A stretch of DNA of 49,708 nt from Myroides pelagicus (GTDB lineage: Bacteria; Bacteroidota; Bacteroidia; Flavobacteriales; Flavobacteriaceae), in contig NZ_WMJY01000012.1 of the NCBI RefSeq assembly GCF_009711055.1, positions 1 through 49,708 of the forward strand. Direction: 5' to 3'. Numbering within the stretch: the first letter of the stretch is position 1; the number at the start of each line of letters is the position of its first letter. This document shows positions 43,568-49,708 of the stretch, piece by piece. Under the pieces are notes generated by a model, which made no database searches, was not told where the DNA came from, and saw nothing but the letters and a program-made list of their open reading frames with translations. Made by a program: the position numbers and the translations under genes.

Positions 43568-44173
43568 TTATTTAGCTTCTGCGTATCTTCTTGCTACCTC
43601 TGTCCAATTGATCACGTTAAAGAAAGCTGTGATATAGTCAGGACGACGGTTTTGGTAGTTTAAATAGTAAGCGTGTTCCCAAACATCCATTCCTAAGATT
43701 GGAGTACCTTGACAAGCTACACCTGGCATAAGAGGGTTGTCTTGGTTTGGTGTACCACATACTGCTAGTTTACCATCTTTTACACATAACCATGCCCATC
43801 CAGAACCAAATTGTGTAGCTCCAGCTTTAGCGAAAGCTTCTTTGAAGTTAGCAAATGAACCAAAGTCTTTGTTGATTGCGTCAGCTAATTCTCCTGTAGG
43901 CTCTCCTCCTCCGTTTGGAGTCATCACAGTCCAGAATAAGTTATGGTTGTAAAAACCACCACCATTGTTGCGTACTGCACCATTTGTCATATCAAGATTT
44001 TTAAGGATTTCTTCGATAGATTTTCCTTCTAAATCAGTTCCAGCAATTGCTGCATTTAAGTTTGTTGTATAAGCATTATGGTGCTTAGTATGGTGGATTT
44101 CCATTGTGCGAGCATCAATATGTGGTTCTAATGCATCGTATGCATAAGGTAATTTCGGTAATTCGAAAGCCAT
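43568..44173 (-). CDS. sodA: Superoxide dismutase, Mn-type by motif (Fe/Mn family)
   Basis: Converts superoxide to oxygen and hydrogen peroxide. The 201 residues are standard. Metal ligands are His27 (in [12 protein letters not shown]), a His in NHNLFW (near 79), and D and H in [12 protein letters not shown] (near 163-167). Second-sphere residues point to manganese: [11 protein letters not shown] has Gly where Fe enzymes have Gln, and PNQDNPL supplies the Gln typical of Mn enzymes. A cambialistic enzyme is possible. A candidate -7 element TAAATTTG is at 44211-44218. Confidence 0.94.
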   Translation of the reverse strand: MAFELPKLPYAYDALEPHIDARTMEIHHTKHHNAYTTNLNAAIAGTDLEGKSIEEILKNLDMTNGAVRNNGGGFYNHNLFWTVMTPNGGGEPTGELADAINKDFGSFANFKEAFAKAGATQFGSGWAWLCVKDGKLAVCGTPNQDNPLMPGVACQGTPILGMDVWEHAYYLNYQNRRPDYITAFFNVINWTEVARRYAEAK

Positions 44174-44210
44174 AATTCGTATTATTTAAAGATTAGTATT
44201 ATTTTTATTT

Positions 44211-44218
44211 CAAATTTA
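44211..44218 (-). promoter_or_regulatory. -7 element for sodA
   Basis: TAAATTTG on the minus strand, 37 bases upstream of the ATG, matches TAnnTTTG. Confidence 0.4.
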
Positions 44219-44283
44219 GACAATTTCTACGTAATATGAAAAGTTAGAGTGTTTAATAAAAGTTAACTTATAGTACAATCTCA

Positions 44284-47200
44284 ATGTCTGGAAATACCTC
44301 TTTTTCAATATATAACGCTTCGGCTGGGGCGGGAAAGACTCATACGCTAGTAAAAGAATATCTCAAAATCTTATTGAAGGCTAATCATGTAGATGCATAT
44401 AAAAAGATTTTAGCGATTACTTTTACCAATAAGGCAGTGGCAGAAATGAAGAATCGTGTTGTAGCTTGTTTGGATGCTTTTTCTAAAGATGAGGTGCCGG
44501 CAAAGTATCGCGTGATGCTTAATCAGATCTTGGAAGAAACTGAACTAAGTGAAACTTTTGTAAAAGAGCGTTCGGCACGTATTATCAAAAGTATCATTCA
44601 CAATTTTGCGGCTTTTGATATTTCGACAATTGACCGATTTACGCATAAAGTGATTCGTTCTTTTGCCTTTGATTTAGGCTTGCCGATGACCTTTGAGGTG
44701 TCGTTAGATGCCGATGAGTTATTGCAGGAATCAGTAGATGCTGTGATAGCAAAAGCGGGAACAGATAAGGAATTGACAGATTTACTTATCGATTTTTCAC
44801 TCGATAAGGCAGATGACGATAAAAGTTGGGATGTGACCCGTGAATTAAAAGACGTAGGTGGATTGTTGCTAAATGAGAATAACCGCGAGGAGATTAGACT
44901 TTTTGCTAATAATACGATTGCAGATTTTGTTCAAGTTAGAGATTATTTGCGCAAGGTCATTAAGGAGGTGGAAGTTGAGACTAAGGCGTTAGGTCTGCAG
45001 ATGATGGAGTTGGTTGAAAATAAGGGAATGGAGAAGAAGTCTTTTTCTGGGCAACACTTTATAAAGCATATCGGTTATCTCATTGACGATGTTTTAAAGC
45101 CCACTCATAAGCGCTATTATGAGTTTGAGGATATTAAAATAAATAAAACGGCAAAGGATAGGGATCTTATAGAGGGATATATTCCAGACTTTTTAATGTT
45201 TCTGAAGCAGGTATATGCTCTATATGCTAAGCGAGCATTTTGTAAAGCTTTTTTACAAAACTTGACTCCTTTGTCCTTGTTGAATACGTTAAGTCTTGAG
45301 ATGGATCAAATCCAAGAAGAAAAGAATATACTGTCTATTTCTCAGTTTAATGCTATAATTCATGATGAAATACAAGGACAACCAGCCCCGTTTATTTATG
45401 AACGACTTGGGGAGCGTTATTCCCACTTTTTTATTGATGAATTTCAGGATACTTCTGAAATGCAGTGGAAGAATTTAATTCCGTTGATTGATAATGCGCT
45501 AGCAGGTGAAGATAATGCAGGGGTAAGAGGGAGCCTAATGATTGTAGGTGATCCTAAACAGTCAATATATCGCTGGAGGGGAGGAAAAGCAGAACAGTTT
45601 ATAGCTTTGAGTAAAGAGGATAATCCATTCTCTAATCCAAGTAAAGAGACTATAGTACTGGATACAAATTACCGCAGCTACGAAGAGGTAATACAGTTTA
45701 ATAATGGTTTATTTAAAGGAATAGCGGCAAATTTTAGCGATCTAGACTATAGAGAATTATATGAAAAAAACAGTTACCAAAAACCCAATAGTAAAAAGGG
45801 AGGCTATGTGGAACTGCAATTTTTAGAAGGCGATAGTACCAATAATGAAGTTGAAGAAGAGATAGATTTAAAAGAACAATATGCTAAAGCCACGTTGGAG
45901 ACTATACAGCAAGTATTAGCTCAGGGGTTTGAGAAAAAGGACATTGTAATACTAATTCGCAAGCGTGACTATGGAGTGATTTTGGCTAACTATCTAACAG
46001 AACACGATATTGATATTTTATCATCGGATTCGTTGTTGATTGATAATGCTAGTGAAGTACGATTAATCATAAATGTATTAAAATATCTGAGAAATGATAA
46101 AGATAAGGAAGCGAAAACACTGTTGCTTTATTATGTAGCTAATCGCAATAAATTAGGGGAAGGAATACATGACTTTATTGCTGAAGGTTTAGGCATTGAA
46201 GAAGAGGGAGTTTTTGAAACTTGGTTGAGAGCAAATCAAGTACCGATCTCTTTTCAAGTATGTCGTGCTAAGTCACTATACGATGCTGTGGAGTCAATTG
46301 TCTATGCTTTTATGCCATCGATGAGTGCAAATTCATATGTGTTGTATTTCTTAGATTTAATTTTAGAGAAGAGTTTAAAGAGTCAGTTTGGAATTAGTGA
46401 TTTCTTAGATTATTGGAGTTTGAATTACATGAAGTTTAGTATTCCAACACCAGAAGGGAAAGATGCTGTTCAGATTATGACTGTACATAAATCGAAAGGA
46501 TTGGAGTTTCCAGTGGTAATATTTCCATTTGCAGATGAAAATTATTCGCGTGCGAAGCGGGATAAGCTTTGGGTAGATGTAGAATCTGGCTTAGAAGGAG
46601 AAGTGGTTTTTCCTAAGGCTTTAGTGGATTCTAAAAAAGACGTAGTTGAATTTGGTGAGAAAGCACAAGTACTCTATGAGCAAAAAGAACAGGAGATCTT
46701 ATTGGACAATATTAATGTACTGTATGTAGCCTTAACTAGGGCGGAAGAGCAACTCTATATCATTAGTAAAAAACAAATCAATGCTAAAGGAGAGTTTGGA
46801 AATACAATGGCAAGATACTTTTTGGATTATCTTGTTCAGGAAGGTATGTATAACGATAATCAGTTTACTTTTTCCTTTGGAGAAAAAAAGCGCTTATCAA
46901 CAGCAGATGATAAGGAAGGAGATATAGCTAATCGATTAATAGTACCTGTGAAGAGTGCTATTAATTTTGATGCGACGATTAAGATTGCACAGCGAGAAGC
47001 ATTAATGTGGGATTCGAATAATCAAAAGGCAATTGAGTATGGTAATGTAGTTCATAAGATTATGTCCTTTGTCGAGCATAAAAACGATGTAGAGAAAGTG
47101 CTAAATATGGCGTTAGAGCAAGGGTTAATTCAAGAGCTACAGCGTGAGGAGTTTCGAACAATTATCACTAGGATAGTCAATCACCCTGATCTGAATGATT

Positions 47201-47451
47201 TCTTTGCTGAAGAGAATACTGTATTTAATGAACGGGCAATTCTCAGTACCGCTAGAAAGAATATAATTCCCGATAGAGTAGTGGTGCAAGGTAGGCAAGC
47301 GATGGTTTTGGATTATAAAACGGGGAAAGAAGAAGAGAAGTACAAAGAGCAAGTACAGCAATATGCACAAGCTTTAGAGGAGATGGGGTATGATGTAGTT
47401 AAAAAAGTACTCTTGTATACGGGAGAAGATTTAAATATGATACATTTGTAG
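44284..47451 (+). CDS. AddA/RecB-like UvrD-family helicase-nuclease
   Basis: A 1055-residue SF1A helicase fused to a nuclease, the architecture of AddA and RecB in double-strand-break repair. Walker A is ASAGAGKTHTL (12-22), motif Ia is ITFTNKAVAEMK, motif II is FFIDEFQDTSE (near 389), motif III is VGDPKQSIYRWRGG, motif V/VI is MTVHKSKGLEFPVVIFPF (about 733-750) with YVALTRAEEQLYI, and the C-terminal PD-(D/E)xK nuclease has MVLDYKTGK near 1015. No AddB-like partner is adjacent in this window. kbl follows after 42 bases. Confidence 0.92.
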   Translation: MSGNTSFSIYNASAGAGKTHTLVKEYLKILLKANHVDAYKKILAITFTNKAVAEMKNRVVACLDAFSKDEVPAKYRVMLNQILEETELSETFVKERSARIIKSIIHNFAAFDISTIDRFTHKVIRSFAFDLGLPMTFEVSLDADELLQESVDAVIAKAGTDKELTDLLIDFSLDKADDDKSWDVTRELKDVGGLLLNENNREEIRLFANNTIADFVQVRDYLRKVIKEVEVETKALGLQMMELVENKGMEKKSFSGQHFIKHIGYLIDDVLKPTHKRYYEFEDIKINKTAKDRDLIEGYIPDFLMFLKQVYALYAKRAFCKAFLQNLTPLSLLNTLSLEMDQIQEEKNILSISQFNAIIHDEIQGQPAPFIYERLGERYSHFFIDEFQDTSEMQWKNLIPLIDNALAGEDNAGVRGSLMIVGDPKQSIYRWRGGKAEQFIALSKEDNPFSNPSKETIVLDTNYRSYEEVIQFNNGLFKGIAANFSDLDYRELYEKNSYQKPNSKKGGYVELQFLEGDSTNNEVEEEIDLKEQYAKATLETIQQVLAQGFEKKDIVILIRKRDYGVILANYLTEHDIDILSSDSLLIDNASEVRLIINVLKYLRNDKDKEAKTLLLYYVANRNKLGEGIHDFIAEGLGIEEEGVFETWLRANQVPISFQVCRAKSLYDAVESIVYAFMPSMSANSYVLYFLDLILEKSLKSQFGISDFLDYWSLNYMKFSIPTPEGKDAVQIMTVHKSKGLEFPVVIFPFADENYSRAKRDKLWVDVESGLEGEVVFPKALVDSKKDVVEFGEKAQVLYEQKEQEILLDNINVLYVALTRAEEQLYIISKKQINAKGEFGNTMARYFLDYLVQEGMYNDNQFTFSFGEKKRLSTADDKEGDIANRLIVPVKSAINFDATIKIAQREALMWDSNNQKAIEYGNVVHKIMSFVEHKNDVEKVLNMALEQGLIQELQREEFRTIITRIVNHPDLNDFFAEENTVFNERAILSTARKNIIPDRVVVQGRQAMVLDYKTGKEEEKYKEQVQQYAQALEEMGYDVVKKVLLYTGEDLNMIHL

Positions 47452-47493
47452 AATAGAATTAACAAGAAAAACAACACAAAATATAATAATCGT

Positions 47494-48690
47494 ATGTACG
47501 GAAAAATTCAAGAATACTTACAAAGTGAATTAGCTTCAATAGAAGAGAATGGTTTATTCAAGAAAGAGCGTATTATCACTTCTCCACAAGGAGCAGAGAT
47601 AACAGTGTCAACAGGTGATAAAGTTTTAAATTTTTGTGCAAATAATTACTTAGGGTTGTCATCACATCCAGAAGTAATACAAGCAGCTAAGGACACACTA
47701 GATACTCATGGGTTTGGAATGTCATCAGTACGTTTTATTTGTGGTACTCAAGATATTCACAAGGAACTTGAAGCGACAATTGCAGATTTTTACGGAACAG
47801 AAGATACAATTCTTTATGCTGCAGCTTTTGATGCGAATGGAGGGGTGTTTGAACCGTTATTAGGAGCAGAAGATGCTATTATTTCAGATAGTTTGAATCA
47901 CGCATCAATTATTGATGGTGTTCGTCTGTGTAAAGCAGCGCGATACCGCTATGAGAATAACAATATGGAAGCTTTAGAAGCAGAGTTGATCAAAGCTAAT
48001 GAAGCAGGTCATCGTTTCAAGATTATCGTTACAGATGGAGTATTCTCAATGGATGGATTAGTAGCGCCATTAGATAAAATATGTGACTTGGCAGATAAAT
48101 ATGATGCATTAGTAATGGTCGATGAGTGCCACGCGGCTGGATTTATCGGAGCGACTGGAAAAGGAACATTAGAAGCTAAAAACGCAATGGGACGTGTAGA
48201 TATCATCACAGGAACACTTGGAAAGGCACTAGGTGGAGCGATGGGAGGATATACGACAGGTAAAAAAGAGATTATTGAGTTATTAAGACAGCGCTCTCGT
48301 CCATATTTATTCTCCAATTCATTAGCGCCAATGATTGTGGGAGCGTCATTGAAAGTGTTTGAACTACTTAAAAAAGACACGAAATTGAGAGATCAATTAG
48401 AGTGGAATACAAACTACTTTAAAGATGGGATGAAAAAAGCAGGATTTGACATTATTGATGGGGATTCAGCAATTGTTCCGGTAATGTTATATGATGCAAA
48501 GTTGTCACAAGATATGGCAAATAAATTATTGGATAACGGAATTTATGTTACAGGTTTCTTTTATCCAGTGGTTCCTCAAGGTAAAGCAAGAATACGCGTA
48601 CAACTTTCAGCAGCCCATACACAAGAGCATTTAGATAAAGCGATAGCGGCATTTACACTGGTAGGAAAGGAGTTAAAGGTAATTGAATAG
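47494..48690 (+). CDS. kbl: Glycine C-acetyltransferase (2-amino-3-ketobutyrate CoA ligase)
   Basis: PLP enzyme that, with threonine dehydrogenase, converts threonine to glycine and acetyl-CoA. The 398 residues and segments [16 protein letters not shown] (about 48-63), [40 protein letters not shown] (His stacking on PLP), [16 protein letters not shown], and the lysine site [14 protein letters not shown] (K near 241) fit closely. The alpha-oxoamine synthase relatives (KBL, BioF, ALAS) are similar; KBL is the best reading. No tdh gene is adjacent. Confidence 0.93.
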   Translation: MYGKIQEYLQSELASIEENGLFKKERIITSPQGAEITVSTGDKVLNFCANNYLGLSSHPEVIQAAKDTLDTHGFGMSSVRFICGTQDIHKELEATIADFYGTEDTILYAAAFDANGGVFEPLLGAEDAIISDSLNHASIIDGVRLCKAARYRYENNNMEALEAELIKANEAGHRFKIIVTDGVFSMDGLVAPLDKICDLADKYDALVMVDECHAAGFIGATGKGTLEAKNAMGRVDIITGTLGKALGGAMGGYTTGKKEIIELLRQRSRPYLFSNSLAPMIVGASLKVFELLKKDTKLRDQLEWNTNYFKDGMKKAGFDIIDGDSAIVPVMLYDAKLSQDMANKLLDNGIYVTGFFYPVVPQGKARIRVQLSAAHTQEHLDKAIAAFTLVGKELKVIE

Positions 48691-48731
48691 TGAATAAAAA
48701 TGTCATCAAAGGGAAGGATAGTTTATTTTTT

Positions 48732-48763
48732 TTTGAAAAATTCAATATATAGTCTTACTTTTG
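48732..48763 (+). promoter_or_regulatory. Promoter of the OmpA-family gene
   Basis: TTTG (48732-48735), 20 bases, and TACTTTTG (48756-48763) match the Bacteroidota promoter consensus closely. The leader before the ATG would be about 27 bases. A strong promoter suits an abundant outer-membrane protein. Confidence 0.7.
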
Positions 48764-48796
48764 GTACTTATTACGATAAAAGTAAAATAAAAAGTT

Positions 48797-49708
48797 ATGA
48801 AACATTTCAACAAATTGATTGCAGCTGCTGTACTTTGTGCAGGTATTTCTGCTCAAGCTCAAGATGCTGATCACCCATGGTCGGTAACTGTAGGAGCTAA
48901 TGCAGTAAATACTAAAGTAAGTGCTGCTAAAGGATTCTCTCACAGAATGGGAGGATATTTTAACACATCTGATTATAATATCTTACCATCAGTATCTTAC
49001 TTAAATGTATCTAGATACTTAGGAGATGGGTTTTCATTTGGAGTAGTTGGTTCTGTAAACAAAATCGACACATTTATTAAAAGCGAAGCAGAAGGATATG
49101 CTAAATACAATCCTGGTGATTTAAGCTACTACGGTATCGATGCTGAGATCAAATATAGCTTCAAAGAATTACTTAAATCAAAAGTTGTAGATCCATTCTT
49201 ATTAGTAGGTGGAGGTTATACTTTTATGGGAGATGCTAGTGCAGGTACTGTAAATGGAGGTTTAGGATTAAACTTCTGGTTTACACCAAACATTGCATTA
49301 ACTCTTCAATCTACGTATAAACATTCATTTGATGATACTAGATTGCCAAACGTTGATGTGGCTTCTCACATGCAACACTTTGCAGGTATTCGTTTCCAAT
49401 TTGGAGGAAAAGATACAGACGGAGATGGAATCTTAGATAAATATGATGAGTGTCCAGAAGTACCAGGTTTAGCTGAATTCAACGGATGTCCTGATACAGA
49501 CGGAGATGGTATTCCTGATCATTTAGACGAGTGTCCAGATGTACCTGGATTAGCTGAGTTCAACGGATGTCCTGATACAGACGGAGACGGAATTCCTGAT
49601 CATAAAGACGAGTGTCCAGAAGTACCTGGATTAGCTGAGTTCAACGGATGTCCTGATACAGACGGAGACGGTGTGCCAGATCATCAAGACGAGTGTCCAG
49701 AAGTACCT
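48797..49708 (+). CDS. OmpA-family outer-membrane protein with TSP3 repeats (3' end outside the window)
   Basis: The reading frame from ATG 48797 stays open to the window end (304 codons). It has a signal peptide (about 1-22, ending SAQAQD), an N-terminal beta-barrel-like domain (about 25-202, ending AGIRFQFGG), and then calcium-binding thrombospondin type 3 repeats of D-T-D-G-D-G-I-x-D form. Each repeat contains paired cysteines (DECP ... NGCP). An OmpA peptidoglycan-binding domain would be expected after the repeats but lies outside the window. It was not flagged as complete because there is no stop codon. Confidence 0.88.
   Translation, partial: MKHFNKLIAAAVLCAGISAQAQDADHPWSVTVGANAVNTKVSAAKGFSHRMGGYFNTSDYNILPSVSYLNVSRYLGDGFSFGVVGSVNKIDTFIKSEAEGYAKYNPGDLSYYGIDAEIKYSFKELLKSKVVDPFLLVGGGYTFMGDASAGTVNGGLGLNFWFTPNIALTLQSTYKHSFDDTRLPNVDVASHMQHFAGIRFQFGGKDTDGDGILDKYDECPEVPGLAEFNGCPDTDGDGIPDHLDECPDVPGLAEFNGCPDTDGDGIPDHKDECPEVPGLAEFNGCPDTDGDGVPDHQDECPEVP
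49412..49708 (+). repeat. Tandem 81-bp repeats coding TSP3 units
   Basis: Copies begin at 49412, 49493, 49574 and 49655 (the last one cut by the window end). Each encodes 27 residues with [21 protein letters not shown]. Copies 2 to 4 are nearly identical at the DNA level, while copy 1 differs more (ILDKYDE instead of IPDHxDE). Confidence 0.9.

Noticed and set aside
49412..49708. Regular repeats as a CRISPR array
   Set aside because: The repeats are contiguous, in frame and encode calcium-binding TSP3 units; there are no spacers.

Overview
The window is chromosomal DNA from a low-GC member of the Bacteroidota, most likely a Flavobacteriaceae close to Flavobacterium or Myroides. Supporting signs are the IPExxxVDY-family protein, the M56 peptidase with TonB-plug-like repeats, two TonB-dependent receptors with CarboxypepD_reg-like N-termini, the OmpA-family protein with thrombospondin type 3 repeats, the CTC-type L25, and promoters fitting the TTTG / TAnnTTTG consensus of this phylum. 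Shine-Dalgarno sequences are mostly absent. The genus is inference. I see no insertion sequence, prophage, CRISPR array or rRNA; one tRNA, Leu(CAA), is present.

Layout. 1-5.6 kb: recX, a DinB-family protein, tRNA-Leu, then prs, rplY, pth and the convergent aspS (translation and PRPP supply). 5.7-12.6 kb: an MFS transporter and an old-yellow-enzyme gene on the minus strand, then a metal-uptake cluster: siderophore-type binding lipoprotein, a DtxR/MntR-like repressor, and a divergent TonB-dependent receptor with a CxxC in its plug followed by a secreted thioredoxin-like protein. 12.6-13.5 kb is a 0.9-kb gene-free stretch with a perfect 21-bp hairpin. 13.5-16 kb: BlaI-type repressor and M56 (BlaR1-like) sensor. 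16-23 kb: a small ABC ATPase with a tiny membrane protein, a four-helix membrane protein, RlpA, a CYTH protein, a Gcr-family membrane protein and a KefC-type antiporter. 23-25.5 kb: dinB (Pol IV), an LD-carboxypeptidase and a frameshifted yraN. 25.7-29.4 kb: ferric-siderophore receptor plus PepSY membrane protein. 29.5-32.4 kb: bacilliredoxin, plsC, acyl-ACP desaturase, HD protein. 32.5-37 kb, minus strand: IPExxxVDY protein with pyk, then acpP-fabF-rnc. 37.1-41.3 kb: purN, rnhA, a PfkB kinase and purF. 41.3-42 kb is empty apart from a terminator. 42-49.7 kb: SLC13 transporter, Mn-type superoxide dismutase, an AddA-like helicase-nuclease, kbl, and an OmpA-family gene cut by the window end.

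How the parts connect. Lipid synthesis (acpP, fabF, plsC, desaturase), purine synthesis (prs, purN, purF) and metal acquisition (two receptors, binding lipoprotein, repressor, PepSY protein) are the main themes. The best leads for undescribed regulation are in non-coding or overlapping structure: (1) a perfect 15-bp hairpin inside the 5' end of the RNase III gene, a plausible self-cleavage or autoregulatory site; (2) a three-hairpin leader between acpP and fabF whose arms could form mutually exclusive structures ending in a terminator; (3) overlapping inverted repeats on the promoter of the CxxC-plug receptor next to its presumed metal repressor. All three are readings of sequence and have not been tested.
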